Of a stretch of DNA of 64,000 bases, positions 1 through 8,755 are shown in pieces. The stretch spans positions 1-64,000 of the forward strand of contig JAOPKB010000016.1 of NCBI GenBank assembly GCA_025517485.1. Reading direction: 5' to 3'. Every line of letters starts with the position of its first letter. The stretch's first letter is position 1. The translations under genes and the position numbers were made by a program. The notes beneath the pieces were generated by a model. That model worked only from the letters and a program-made list of their open reading frames with translations, was not told the DNA's origin and searched no databases. Source of the DNA: Natronoglomus mannanivorans. Lineage in GTDB: Archaea; Halobacteriota; Halobacteria; Halobacteriales; Natrialbaceae.

Positions 1-150
1 CTCAACGAGCGAGCCACGGTAGTCGTGGCGAGCGAGTAGGGTGGGGTAGTTCACGGCTTCGTCGACGTCCTCGTCCTCGTCCTCGTCCTCGTCATCGTCG
101 TCGGCTTCCTCCTCTTCGGCGTCGGAGTCATCGCCCGAGTAGCGTGCGAA
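1..150 (-). CDS. Possible partial acidic protein running off the left edge
   Basis: On the minus strand one frame stays open to base 1. It reads a strongly acidic run (DDSDAEEEEADDDDED and further ED repeats) followed by NYPTLLARHDYRGSLVE. A (GACGAG)n repeat encodes the acidic part. No ATG is in frame; the only in-frame candidate is a GTG at 54, which would exclude the acidic run. Acidic termini are common in haloarchaeal proteins, so the frame is plausible, but the start and identity are unknown. It would follow the HtpX-like gene on the same strand. Confidence 0.3.
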
Positions 151-206
151 CCGGTCGCAGTGACCGATTCGGTCTCGAGGGCTGGTGACGAGTCGGGGGA
201 AGCCAG

Positions 207-1232
207 TTACGTCGCCTGCTCGAGAACCATCGATTCGAGACGTCGAACGCGCGTTTCGGTTTCCGGATGGGTGTCGAAGAGTCCACTGCGCTGTCGGTGG
301 CCCTCAGGCGGAAGAATGTCGAGGACGCCTGCGGATCGTTTGAAATCACGCATGTCTTCCGCCGGACGGCTCCGGACGCCGTGAAGCCTTTCGAGTGCAC
401 TCGCGAGCGAACTCGGTGCCCCCGTGAGTTCTGCTGTGCCCCTGTCGGCCGCGAATTCTCGTTCGCGAGAGAGATGCGTGATGCCGAGTCGACACAGTGC
501 TAACTGAACCGTCGTTACGATCGTCAGCACGGCCCAGACGACGAGACGGATACCGTAGCTGAAGACGCTCAGACCGTAGTGAAACTGGAACGTCGGTCGA
601 TCGGCGGAGCCGACGCGTTCTGCGACGAGCATCGGGACGAGCAGGTAGTTCACGATTCGGCCGTCACCGTTCCTCAGGTGGCTCACTTCGTGGGCCAGAA
701 CGGCCTCGAGTTCGTCGTCCGAGAGAGTTCGGACGACACCTCGAGTGATGACGATCGTTCCGCTGGACGTCCCACCGAGAGCGTACGATTCCGGCCGACG
801 GCGATTGACGATCCGGACCGTCGGCTCGGAGATGTTTGCCTGCTGGGACAGCCGTCGAACCATCGTCGAAATCTTGGGGTGGCGATCGGTCGCCAGCTCG
901 CCGGTCGTGCCGATTTCTGAACGGAACGCCCGAATTTCGTCTCTGACCGGTTGGATGTACAGCGTGGGGAGGAGGGCGGCTCCGATCACCAGGACGATCG
1001 GGACGCTATTCGATATCCAGAGATTCCAGACGAACGCGATCGGTGCCACGTCGGCGAACAAGAGGATGTACGTTCTCACGAGAAAGAAGGCGGCGGTGAT
1101 ACCGAGGAACACCAGGCTCCCGGTCACACCGACTGCGACGACGACGATCGTGGCCGTCACGACCGAAATAAATCCGAGAGAGACGAGCATCCGAAAGAGC
1201 AACGACAGTCGTGCTCCTGCGTCAAGAGACAT
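207..1232 (-). CDS. htpX: HtpX-like M48 family zinc metalloprotease
   Basis: Membrane zinc endopeptidase predicted to degrade damaged membrane proteins. Two hydrophobic segments near residues 18-60 and one near 70-95 are followed by the catalytic helix AHEVSHLRNGD, giving H181, E182 and H185. The third zinc ligand is probably E259 in REREFAADRG. A hydrophobic stretch at about 225-250 lies between the two. The length of 341 residues is normal for archaeal HtpX homologues. The gene stands alone on the minus strand, with an open frame of unclear meaning downstream. Family assignment is firm; the exact substrate cannot be read from the sequence. Confidence 0.9.
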   Translation of the reverse strand: MSLDAGARLSLLFRMLVSLGFISVVTATIVVVAVGVTGSLVFLGITAAFFLVRTYILLFADVAPIAFVWNLWISNSVPIVLVIGAALLPTLYIQPVRDEIRAFRSEIGTTGELATDRHPKISTMVRRLSQQANISEPTVRIVNRRRPESYALGGTSSGTIVITRGVVRTLSDDELEAVLAHEVSHLRNGDGRIVNYLLVPMLVAERVGSADRPTFQFHYGLSVFSYGIRLVVWAVLTIVTTVQLALCRLGITHLSREREFAADRGTAELTGAPSSLASALERLHGVRSRPAEDMRDFKRSAGVLDILPPEGHRQRSGLFDTHPETETRVRRLESMVLEQAT

Positions 1233-1446
1233 GTCCGTTAGAGACGTGTGTGGGACTCGTCGCTATTACGTTTTCGTTCTATGACACGTGATCGGCGTTC
1301 GTCCGCCGTCACGAACACCGGGCGAGGGGTGGGACGCAGCCGAACCGACGCGTCGCCGATCTCACTGTTCGCCCATCGCGTTCTCGATCGAGTGTCACGC
1401 ACGGAGAAACGAGTACCGACGTACTGACGATCGCGAACTCACACTG

Positions 1447-2412
1447 CTACTCGAGTGGGTGTGTGACTGCGTCCTCGAGTCGGTCGATCAGCCCCGTGTT
1501 ACCAACGTAGACCGGCGTTCGCTCGTGGAGACCGGTCGCCTCGGCCTCGAGTAACGACCGGGTTCCGTTCGACGACCGGCCGCCGGCGCGCTCGACGATG
1601 TAGCCGATCGGGTTCCCCTCGAACTGCAACCGGAGCTTTCCTTCGGGCCGAGACTCGAGGGCGGGGTAGGCGAAGATACCGCCGTAAGAAAGCACCTGAT
1701 TCACGTCGGCGATCATCGCACCGCCGTACCGGAGTTTGAGCTCCGATTCGATCTCTCGAGCGTAGGTTCGAAACTCAGCGGACCAATCCGGAACGCGACC
1801 GCCGAAGCCGTAGACGGTCGGCTCCGCAGGGAGTCGAACGTCCTCGCGAAGGACTCTGGCGTCGCCGTCGGCGAGTTCGTACTCCGTGACGCCGTCGTCG
1901 GTCGCGAGGACCATCGTCGTCACCGGTCCGTAACAGACGTACCCTGCCGCGACGAGGTTCCGTCCTCGCGCCGGAATCGGGGCGTCGTAGACGCCGAAAA
2001 TCGTCCCCATCGGATTGTTCGAGACGAGGTTCGACGAGCCGTCGAGCGGGTCGACGGCGACCGAGAGTCCGTCTCCGCTCCCATCCTCGTCGGTCGAACT
2101 CGAACCAGCATCAGATCCAGAGTCAGAGCCGCAATCGACGACCGCCGCCCGTTCCTCGCTGGCGTACTGGGAAACGCCTTCGAGCGCCGAAAGTCGATCA
2201 CAGAGCAACTCGTCGGCCCAGACGTCGGCTTCGGCCTGCGTCTCGCCACTCGGGTTTTCGTTTTCCTCGTCGGCGGTTCCGCGCCGCCCGACCAGCCCAC
2301 CTCGAATCTCGGGTGCGGTTCGGACGATCACGTCGACGACGTCGTGGACGACGCTCTCGTAGCCGTTTCTGACGGCGAGCTCGAGGTCGACTCCGACTGC
2401 CCCCTCGGTCAT
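1447..2412 (-). CDS. fbp: Class I fructose-1,6-bisphosphatase
   Basis: Hydrolyses fructose 1,6-bisphosphate to fructose 6-phosphate in gluconeogenesis. The metal-binding signature DPLDGSSN starts at residue 121, and the substrate-binding C-terminal half contains GGIFAYPAL and LRLQFEGNPIGYIVERAGG. The ATG overlaps the stop of the upstream aldolase as ATGA, so the two are translated as a coupled pair for consecutive gluconeogenic steps. An acidic Ser/Gly/Asp insertion of about 23 residues (93-115) sits just before the active-site signature and looks like a flexible haloarchaeal loop. Inositol monophosphatase-like activity cannot be excluded, but the length and GGIFAYPA motif favour FBPase. Confidence 0.93.
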   Translation of the reverse strand: MTEGAVGVDLELAVRNGYESVVHDVVDVIVRTAPEIRGGLVGRRGTADEENENPSGETQAEADVWADELLCDRLSALEGVSQYASEERAAVVDCGSDSGSDAGSSSTDEDGSGDGLSVAVDPLDGSSNLVSNNPMGTIFGVYDAPIPARGRNLVAAGYVCYGPVTTMVLATDDGVTEYELADGDARVLREDVRLPAEPTVYGFGGRVPDWSAEFRTYAREIESELKLRYGGAMIADVNQVLSYGGIFAYPALESRPEGKLRLQFEGNPIGYIVERAGGRSSNGTRSLLEAEATGLHERTPVYVGNTGLIDRLEDAVTHPLE

Positions 2413-3251
2413 CCTTCGACTGTGGCGTCGGAGGCCTCGGTGTCGGTATCCATCTCGGGATCGTCGAGTCCGAGCGCGGCGTTCGCACTCTCGCCGTCGT
2501 AGATGACGCGCTCGAGGCCGTCGAGAATGCGCGTCGGATCCTCGCGCTGCCAGACGTTACGGCCGACGGCGAGCCCGCAGCAGCCGGCTCTCGTCGCCTG
2601 TTCGACCGTCGAGAGGAACTCGTGGTCGTCGGTCTTCGACCCGCCGCTCATGACGACGTTCATGTTACCGGCGGCCTTGCAGGCGTGGGCCATCGCCTCG
2701 GGATCGCCGGGGTACTTGACCTTCGCGATGTCCGCGCCCAGCTCGAGGGCGATCCGCGTCGCGTACGAAATCGTTCCGGGCTTGGTGTCGTTTTTCAGTC
2801 CCTGGCCGCGGGGGTACGACCACATGACGACCGGGAGATCGTACTCGCGGGCTTTCTCCTGTACGCGGCGGAACTCCTCGAACATCTCGACCTCGTGGTT
2901 CGAGCCGCTGTAAACCGTGAATCCGACGGCGTCGGCACCGATTTCGGCGGCGTACTCGACCGAACAGTTGACTGCAGAGTCGGGTTCGCCCATCCACATG
3001 TTCGAGGTGCCGTTGAGTTTCACGAGGAGATTGACGTCGTCCTCGTAACTCGGATAGTAGCCCTCGGCGATCCCCTTCTGGACGGCGATCGACGTGACGG
3101 CGTCGTGGGTGGCCGTCTCGAATACCGTCGCGGGATCGAGTTTCTCGGGAACCTCCTCGAAGTCGACCGGTCCGTGCTCGAGTCCGTGGTCCATCGCTAG
3201 GATCAGTGACTTGCCGTCGCGGACGATCGGGGAGTCGTCGATTGGTAGCAT
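2409..3251 (-). CDS. fba: Class I fructose-bisphosphate aldolase, archaeal DhnA/FbaB type
   Basis: A TIM-barrel Schiff-base aldolase of 280 residues. Motifs include LILAMDHGLEHGP near the N terminus, VKLNGTSNMWMG, the GSNHEVEMFEEF segment, VMWSYPRG, the Schiff-base lysine region ADIAKVKYPGD, and VMSGGSKTDDHEF. Placement directly before fbp with a 4-base overlap points to fructose-bisphosphate aldolase and gluconeogenesis. Its relative at 22618-23412 is probably the aromatic-pathway paralogue. I chose the ATG at 3251 (MLPIDDSP) because a TATA-like run at 3276-3286 lies about 30 bases upstream, giving a leaderless mRNA; ATG 3263 is an alternative. Confidence 0.9.
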   Translation of the reverse strand: MLPIDDSPIVRDGKSLILAMDHGLEHGPVDFEEVPEKLDPATVFETATHDAVTSIAVQKGIAEGYYPSYEDDVNLLVKLNGTSNMWMGEPDSAVNCSVEYAAEIGADAVGFTVYSGSNHEVEMFEEFRRVQEKAREYDLPVVMWSYPRGQGLKNDTKPGTISYATRIALELGADIAKVKYPGDPEAMAHACKAAGNMNVVMSGGSKTDDHEFLSTVEQATRAGCCGLAVGRNVWQREDPTRILDGLERVIYDGESANAALGLDDPEMDTDTEASDATVEG

Positions 3252-3275
3252 CCAGTGGATCATCCAACAGCCCAG

Positions 3276-3286
3276 TATATATTTTT
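3276..3286 (-). promoter_or_regulatory. TATA box of the fba-fbp operon
   Basis: An A/T-only run of 11 bases in GC-rich DNA, centred about 30 bases upstream of the chosen aldolase ATG at 3251. The spacing fits an archaeal TATA element and leaderless transcription. Confidence 0.6.
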
Positions 3287-3393
3287 GCCGTTCCTGACAG
3301 CTGAAAGATACTTCCTCGAGTAGTAAATTCTCGTGGGAACCCCTCCGAGAAGACGGTTCTATCGAGGGTGAAACACTCACGATGAAAAATGTA

Positions 3394-3957
3394 TCAGTTA
3401 TCGACGAGTTCTCGAGCGTTGTGTCGCCACATGCGGACGTGCAACACATCGAGATCGAGTGCGCGAGCGACGTCGCCGGCGTTGATCGTCGCGAGCCGTT
3501 CGGCCGAGACGATGCCGCCGTCGGCGAGTCGCGTCGCGTTCTCGGAACTGACTCCCGTCACGGCGGTCACCGGTGTCGGTCGTGGCCACGGTCGGTCGGC
3601 GGGGTCGTCGGTCGATTCGGTCGCGTCCGCCCGTTCGCGGGCGGCCTCGAACCCCTGCCAGTTCTCGTCGGCGCTCGCGGCGATCCACGCGCGTTCCTCG
3701 TCGCCGAGTCCGCGAACCTCCGTCGACCGCCGATCGAGATCGCCGTCGGTCTCGTAGGACCACGGGAGCGAGAACTGCCGGCGCAGCGAGTCGGCGACCG
3801 ATTCGTCGACGCCGGCGTCCAGTAACATGCGATACGAGTACGTTTTGTCCACGACAGCACCCGGATCGACGTTCGCTTCCTCGAGTGCTTCGCGCGCGTC
3901 GGGATCGACCGCCGTGGCGAACCCCCTTGTCTTTTCGACGACGTTTTTATTACTCAC
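3394..3957 (-). CDS. Helix-hairpin-helix-like haloarchaeal protein of unknown function
   Basis: A 187-residue acidic protein starting with GTG at 3957 (VSNKNVVEKTRGF). The C-terminal 60 residues, from VTGVSSENATRLADGGIVS through TINAGDVARALDLDVLHV, read like a helix-hairpin-helix repeat of the kind that binds DNA or mediates contacts. The N-terminal half (ALEEANVDPGAVVDKTYSYRM, DESVADSLRRQFSLPWSY) also resembles a small helical bundle that senses gaps between helices. Longer upstream ATG starts give a basic, unlikely sequence and were discarded. No catalytic motif is visible. The divergent neighbour is hbd, with no obvious functional link. Confidence 0.65.
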   Translation of the reverse strand: MSNKNVVEKTRGFATAVDPDAREALEEANVDPGAVVDKTYSYRMLLDAGVDESVADSLRRQFSLPWSYETDGDLDRRSTEVRGLGDEERAWIAASADENWQGFEAARERADATESTDDPADRPWPRPTPVTAVTGVSSENATRLADGGIVSAERLATINAGDVARALDLDVLHVRMWRHNARELVDN

Positions 3958-4082
3958 GCTGTTCACCGAAACTGGTTGTATGTCAGACGCTCTCGTCTTG
4001 AAAGTTCCCCTCTGAAAGAACGAATCGGTCCGCTGTGGGTCGCTAACGTGTTGTGTCGGTAACACGAACCGCCCACCAGCAG

Positions 4083-4090
4083 GCTTACCA
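4083..4090 (+). promoter_or_regulatory. TATA-like box of hbd
   Basis: The sequence gcttacca is centred about 27 bases upstream of the hbd ATG at 4113, consistent with a leaderless transcript. It is only moderately A/T-rich. Confidence 0.4.
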
Positions 4091-4112
4091 TCGACTCCGG
4101 TGAACGATCCGT

Positions 4113-4973
4113 ATGGTTCGCGTTCGCGAGACGATCGATCGAATCGGCGTCGTCGGCGCGGGAACGATGGGCAGTGGAATCGCACAGGTCGCCGCCACGG
4201 CGGGTCACGACGTGGTAATGCGTGATATCGAACCCGACCTCGTCGAGCGGGGATTCGACGCGATGACCGATAGCCTCGAGCGACTCGAAAGCCGGGACGC
4301 ACTCGAGGACGACCCCGACGTGATTCGCGAGCGCGTCGCGGGAACGACCGACCTCGAAGCGCTCGCGGAGTGCGATCTCGTCGTCGAAGCCGTCGTCGAA
4401 AATCTGGACGTCAAACGGGAGCTCTTCGCGGATCTCGACGACCTCCTCCCCGAGGACGTTGTCCTCGCGACGAACACGAGCACGCTCTCGATCACGGCGA
4501 TCGCAGCGGCGACGGAGGCGCCCGAGCGAGTCGTCGGAATCCACTTCATGAACCCCGTTGCGATCATGGAGGGTGTCGAAATCGTCGTCGGGGAGAAGAC
4601 CGACGACGCCGTGACAGCGCTGGCCCACGAGTTCGCAGAGACCCTCGAGAAGACGACCTGGGAGTCGGACGACAAACCCGGCTTCGTCACCAATCGGATC
4701 CTCATGCCGTGGCTCAACGAGGGGATCCGCGCCTACGACGAGGGTGTCGCGAGCAAGGAAGACATCGACCGAGGGATGGAACTCGGAACGAACGTTCCGA
4801 TGGGGCCGTTGACACTCGCCGACCACATTGGTCTCGACGTCTGCTTGCACGCCTCGGAGACGCTCCACGAGGAACTCGGCGATCGGTACAAACCCGCCTA
4901 CCTGCTGAAACGGAAGGTCCAGGCGGGCGATCTCGGAAAGAAATCCGGTGTCGGATTCTACGAATACGAGTGA
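4113..4973 (+). CDS. hbd: 3-hydroxyacyl-CoA dehydrogenase
   Basis: NAD-dependent oxidoreductase that interconverts 3-hydroxyacyl-CoA and 3-oxoacyl-CoA in fatty-acid or acetyl-CoA metabolism. The N-terminal Rossmann motif is GVVGAGTMGSGIAQ (about residues 12-25). The catalytic His lies in GIHFMNPV, and the Asn region is TNRILMPWLNEG. The C-terminal helical domain ends in KKSGVGFYEYE, typical of the family. At 286 residues it is a stand-alone Hbd rather than a FadB fusion. No other beta-oxidation gene is adjacent, so the physiological pathway is inferred from the family only. Confidence 0.93.
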   Translation: MVRVRETIDRIGVVGAGTMGSGIAQVAATAGHDVVMRDIEPDLVERGFDAMTDSLERLESRDALEDDPDVIRERVAGTTDLEALAECDLVVEAVVENLDVKRELFADLDDLLPEDVVLATNTSTLSITAIAAATEAPERVVGIHFMNPVAIMEGVEIVVGEKTDDAVTALAHEFAETLEKTTWESDDKPGFVTNRILMPWLNEGIRAYDEGVASKEDIDRGMELGTNVPMGPLTLADHIGLDVCLHASETLHEELGDRYKPAYLLKRKVQAGDLGKKSGVGFYEYE

Positions 4974-5003
4974 CGGACAGACTCCGGGCCGGAGATCCGT
5001 CCG
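4974..5003 (+). terminator. Hairpin just after the hbd stop codon
   Basis: A nested inverted repeat begins at the base after the stop codon: CGGAC pairs with GTCCG on the outside and CTCCG with CGGAG on the inside. No T-run follows, so termination is a guess; it may only stabilise the 3' end. Confidence 0.3.
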
Positions 5004-5169
5004 GTTCGCATCCCTCGTGAGTCGCGGATATCTCGTCTGACCGTGCGTTCACCGGCTGTAGTCGATGCATAGCTCGAGACGATCGATTCGAAACCGGTCC
5101 ATAACGATACGACCGACTCTCATTCGGCGCTGTACTGTCCCGATCGATCTACCCTGTATACTACACAGC

Positions 5170-5301
5170 ATGGATATCACCCTCGAAACGAACGATGAGG
5201 AGTACCTGACAGACAGGGTTGATCTTCCCGCTACCGCCGACACCGGTCGACGCGGACAATTTCGGATTGCAGGACGATCCTACCGAGCGAAACGTCCTTG
5301 A
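5170..5301 (+). CDS. Possible 43-residue small protein
   Basis: The region 4974-5353 has no convincing full-size gene. It contains one small frame beginning MDITLETNDEEYLTDRVDLP, acidic at the start and basic at the end (RIAGRSYRAKRP). The early part has haloarchaeal composition. It lies upstream of the PadR-type regulator on the same strand. No family is recognised and no clear promoter spacing supports the start, so it may be non-coding. Confidence 0.25.
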   Translation: MDITLETNDEEYLTDRVDLPATADTGRRGQFRIAGRSYRAKRP

Positions 5302-5353
5302 TAAGTGAGACAACAGCCGCGTTACAATGTGTCATGTCGTCTTCGGGGACTGT

Positions 5354-5641
5354 ATGGCACTCTTCGACCTGACTGGATTCCAGCGCGACCTGCTCGTCGT
5401 TATCGCGGGATTAGAACGACCGTCCGGACAAACGATCAAAGAACACATCGAAGAAGACGCCGACATCGAGGTGAATCACGGCCGGCTCTATCCGAACCTC
5501 GATACGCTCGTCAATCAGGGGTACGTCGAAAAAGGAGAACTCGATCGTCGAACGAACTATTACGCAATCAGTGACGACGGAGAACGCGCACTCAGAGAAC
5601 GCGACGAGTGGCAACACACCTACATCGACGAGATTCTCTAA
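5354..5641 (+). CDS. PadR family winged-helix transcriptional regulator
   Basis: A 95-residue winged-helix DNA-binding protein. The sequence LTGFQRDLLVVIAGLERP, then IKEHIEE, EVNHGRLYPNLDTLVNQG and DRRTNYYAISDDGERAL match the PadR-type helix-turn-helix and wing seen in many haloarchaeal paralogues. I start at the ATG for MALFDLTGF; an in-frame ATG at 5327 would add nine residues. No C-terminal dimerisation domain beyond a short helix is present, as is usual for the short PadR group. Target genes cannot be inferred; the convergent neighbour is the squalene/phytoene synthase. Confidence 0.85.
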   Translation: MALFDLTGFQRDLLVVIAGLERPSGQTIKEHIEEDADIEVNHGRLYPNLDTLVNQGYVEKGELDRRTNYYAISDDGERALRERDEWQHTYIDEIL

Positions 5642-5737
5642 CTTCTATAATCTGTGTCAGAAATCACCCTCGAGAAACGCTAATCCGCCTGTTACTCCTC
5701 TCACACCACGACCACGATGTCTACGCCGGGGAGAACG

Positions 5738-6790
5738 TCACTGATGGAGCGGTTGATCCGTCATCTCGGCCCGTAGCTCCGACAAGTGTGACTGGGAGAC
5801 GCCGTCTTCGAACTGCTGGAGGACCGCGAACACTTCTGCTCGGGAGATCTTGACGTCCCCTTCGCGGACGACGTCTTCCGGACGCTCGCGGAGTTCCCGG
5901 AGCGTACCGACTGCGAGCAGGTACGGGATCGCCCACGCGGCGAGGGTATTCCCGCGTTGCTCTGGGACGATTTCGAGGTACCGGTGTGCATCGTCGAGAT
6001 ACCCCTCGGCGCGGTGGGTAACGCGTTCGATAACCGCCGTCACACCGTGGTGGTTGTCCTCGTCGACGACGGACTCGACGTCGACGTCCTCCTCGGCGAG
6101 CCACTCCGCGGGGAGGTAGACGTTGTTCTCCTCGCGGTAGTCGGTCTCGACGTCTTTGGCGATGTTGACCAGTTGCAAGAGTAGCGCGAACGACCGGGCG
6201 TTCGAACGCAACTCCTCTGCGCGATCGGGTGAGACACCTCGCGAGACCAGTCCCGTAATCAGCGTTCCAACCGTTCCGGCGGCGTACCAGCAGTACTCCT
6301 CGAGTTCCTCGAGGGTCTGGAGTCGTAACCCGCCCTCCTCGGCGTATCGGTCGGTGAACATCGCCATTCCGTCGACGAGTTCGCGCACGGGTTCGCGCAT
6401 GATCTCCCGCGGTTCGGACTCGAGGGACTCGAACGTTCGGAGGACTCGTGGCGTCTGTGCGACGACTTCCCAGTCGTCGTTTCGTTCGTCGGGAGCCGGG
6501 AGCCACGGCTCGACGTCGTCGACGAACTCCTGGGCGGTGGTCGGATCGTCAGGATCGAGGAGCCGGTCGTACGTTTCGAGAAGGTCGGTCTGCTCGGCGG
6601 GCGGGATGTGGCCTGCATCTTCGATTGTGTCCGCGATGCGACAGAGGAGATAGCCCAGACAGATGTGTCTCGCCATGGGTTCCTCGAGGCGATCGATCGT
6701 AATCGAGAAGGTCCGCGAGACGCCGTGAACCGCCTCGTAGCACCACTCTAGGTCAGCGTCTGTCGTCGGTTTGGACTGGCCCGTGGTCAT
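5738..6790 (-). CDS. Squalene/phytoene synthase family protein, squalene-synthase-like
   Basis: Head-to-head prenyl transferase of 350 residues. The first Asp-rich motif is RIADTIED (D54-D58) and the second is DVETD (D213-D217), followed by REENNVYLPAEW. The DTIED form resembles the DTVED of squalene synthases more than the DELVD of phytoene synthases, which suggests condensation of two farnesyl diphosphates to squalene, an abundant haloarchaeal lipid. Phytoene formation for carotenoids is the alternative. The gene stands alone and converges on the PadR gene, with pyruvate kinase divergent upstream. Confidence 0.85.
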   Translation of the reverse strand: MTTGQSKPTTDADLEWCYEAVHGVSRTFSITIDRLEEPMARHICLGYLLCRIADTIEDAGHIPPAEQTDLLETYDRLLDPDDPTTAQEFVDDVEPWLPAPDERNDDWEVVAQTPRVLRTFESLESEPREIMREPVRELVDGMAMFTDRYAEEGGLRLQTLEELEEYCWYAAGTVGTLITGLVSRGVSPDRAEELRSNARSFALLLQLVNIAKDVETDYREENNVYLPAEWLAEEDVDVESVVDEDNHHGVTAVIERVTHRAEGYLDDAHRYLEIVPEQRGNTLAAWAIPYLLAVGTLRELRERPEDVVREGDVKISRAEVFAVLQQFEDGVSQSHLSELRAEMTDQPLHQ

Positions 6791-6902
6791 CTACTTGTCC
6801 GTCCCTTCGTTGGCATACCGGAAAAGCGCAGTGGTCGCACCGTTCGATCCTATATCGTCCGTCGTCCATCGTCCAACACCCGACTCGCACAGGCGATGAC
6901 CG

Positions 6903-6911
6903 TACCTTTTT
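6903..6911 (+). promoter_or_regulatory. TATA-like box of pyk
   Basis: The T-rich stretch taccttttt is centred about 30 bases upstream of the pyruvate kinase ATG at 6937. It supports that start over a TTG at 6910 that would add nine residues. Confidence 0.45.
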
Positions 6912-6936
6912 GCCAGCGACCGACCAACCACCGCGC

Positions 6937-8700
6937 ATGAGAAACGCGAAAATCGTCTGTACGCTGGGTCCCGCTTCTCACACCCAGCGGACGATTCGAG
7001 ACCTCGCCGACGCCGGTATGTCCGTCGCCAGGCTCAACGCCAGCCACGGCTCGACGGACGATCGGGCCGATCTGATCGATCGCATTCGGACCGTCGATCA
7101 ATCGACCGAGATGCCCGTCGCGATCATGCTCGACATGCAGGGCCCGGAGATCCGTACCGCGCCACTCCCCGAGGGGGAGACCGTCACCCTCGAGACCGAT
7201 TCGACGGTCCGGTTTCGCGAGGGAGCGGACGCGACGCCCGACGAGGTGGGGCTCTCGCTGTCGATCGACGGCGCCGACGTCGGCGATCGGATCTTACTCG
7301 ACGATGGACTGATCGAGACGACCGTCGAGGCCGTCGAGGAGGACGGCTCGATCGTCGCCCACGTCGACAGCGGGGGCGAACTCGGTGGTCGGAAGGGGGT
7401 CAACATCCCCGGGGTCGACCTCGACCTCGACGTCGTCACCGAAGACGACCGGAAGGAACTCGAACTCGCCGCCGAGAAAAACGTCGACTTCGTCGCGGCG
7501 AGTTTCGTCCGCGACGCCGACGACGTCTACGAGGTCAGCGAGACGCTCGAGGAGTTCGGGGCGGAGGAGATTCCGATCATCGCAAAGATCGAACGCGTCG
7601 GCGCAGTCGAGAACCTCGACGAACTGATCGAGGCCTCCTACGGCATCATGGTCGCACGCGGCGACCTCGGTGTCGAGTGTCCGATGGAGGACGTCCCGAT
7701 GATCCAGAAACGGATCATCCGAAAGTGTCGAAACGAGGGGACGCCCGTGATTACGGCGACGGAGATGCTCGACTCGATGGTCCACGCACCCCGCCCGACC
7801 AGAGCGGAGGCTTCGGACGTCGCGAACGCCGTCCTCGACGGCACCGACGCGGTGATGTTGTCGGCCGAGACGGCCGTGGGTGATCATCCGGTCGCCGTCG
7901 TCGAGGCGATGGACAGTATCATCACCGAAGTCGAGGGCTCCGGGGAGTACGCCGAACTGCTCGAACAGCGCGTTCCGTCCTCCGGCGAGGCGCGGACGGA
8001 CGCGCTCGCTCGCTCCGCGAGATTCCTCGCCCGCGACATCGGGGCCGACGCCGTCGTGACAGCCACAGAGTCGGGATACACTGCACTGAAGACCGCGAAG
8101 TATCGCCCGGGCGTGCCGGTCGTCGCCTCGACGCCGAACCACGCCGTCCGCCGACAACTCGCACTCTCGTGGGGCGTGACGCCCCTCTACGCGTCGGTCT
8201 CGGATCAAGGGGCAGACGCCGTTATCGAGAAGGCCGTCCAGTCGGCACTCGACGCCGGCGTCGCCCAGAGCGGGGACACCGTCGTCGTCCTCTGTGGCAT
8301 GATGACCGATCTCGAGGGTGCGAACACGACGAACATGATGAAAGTCCACGTCGCGGCGGAGGCGCTGGCGACCGGTCGTGTCGTCGTCGGTGGGCGGACC
8401 TCGGGTCCGATCAGGCGTGTCACCGACGGCGATCTGTCGGCGATTCCGGACGGTGCAATCGTCGCACTGGACAGCGAGTTCGACGAGGAGTTCGAGGGCG
8501 ACTTGGAGAAGATCGGTGGTATCGTCGACGCTCGCCGCGGGATGACCGGATACCCGGCGCTCGTCGCACGCGAGATGGACGTGCCGATGATCAGCGGTGT
8601 CGACCTCTCCGAGCTGCTCGACGGGCGGGCGGTCACCGTCGACGCCGAGCGTGGCGTCGTCTACGGTGGCAGTATCGAGGATCGGTCCACTCGACAGTGA
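6937..8700 (+). CDS. pyk: Pyruvate kinase with C-terminal phosphohistidine swivelling domain
   Basis: Converts phosphoenolpyruvate and ADP to pyruvate and ATP, the last step of glycolysis. Motifs: RNAKIVCTLGP at the N terminus, ARLNASHG, MLDMQGPEIRT, the catalytic lysine segment IAKIERVGAVENLDE, ARGDLGVE and the ADP/PEP loop TATEMLDSMV. The 587-residue length exceeds a minimal kinase because of a C-terminal PEP-utilising (swivel) domain from about residue 490: GRTSGPIRRVTDGD through GMTGYPALVAREMDVPMISG. This domain lacks the TxH phospho-acceptor of true PEP synthases. It is likely allosteric or structural. The start at 6937 is supported by a T-rich box 30 bases upstream. Confidence 0.96.
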   Translation: MRNAKIVCTLGPASHTQRTIRDLADAGMSVARLNASHGSTDDRADLIDRIRTVDQSTEMPVAIMLDMQGPEIRTAPLPEGETVTLETDSTVRFREGADATPDEVGLSLSIDGADVGDRILLDDGLIETTVEAVEEDGSIVAHVDSGGELGGRKGVNIPGVDLDLDVVTEDDRKELELAAEKNVDFVAASFVRDADDVYEVSETLEEFGAEEIPIIAKIERVGAVENLDELIEASYGIMVARGDLGVECPMEDVPMIQKRIIRKCRNEGTPVITATEMLDSMVHAPRPTRAEASDVANAVLDGTDAVMLSAETAVGDHPVAVVEAMDSIITEVEGSGEYAELLEQRVPSSGEARTDALARSARFLARDIGADAVVTATESGYTALKTAKYRPGVPVVASTPNHAVRRQLALSWGVTPLYASVSDQGADAVIEKAVQSALDAGVAQSGDTVVVLCGMMTDLEGANTTNMMKVHVAAEALATGRVVVGGRTSGPIRRVTDGDLSAIPDGAIVALDSEFDEEFEGDLEKIGGIVDARRGMTGYPALVAREMDVPMISGVDLSELLDGRAVTVDAERGVVYGGSIEDRSTRQ

Positions 8701-8755
8701 GTCCGACGAGACGGTACTCCGCGGGTTTTTTCGTATCGGTGCCCTAGTCCATCGT

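Noticed and set aside
8721..8732. T-run after pyk as a terminator
   Set aside because: There is no hairpin before it, and its position 29 bases upstream of the next ATG fits a promoter element equally well.
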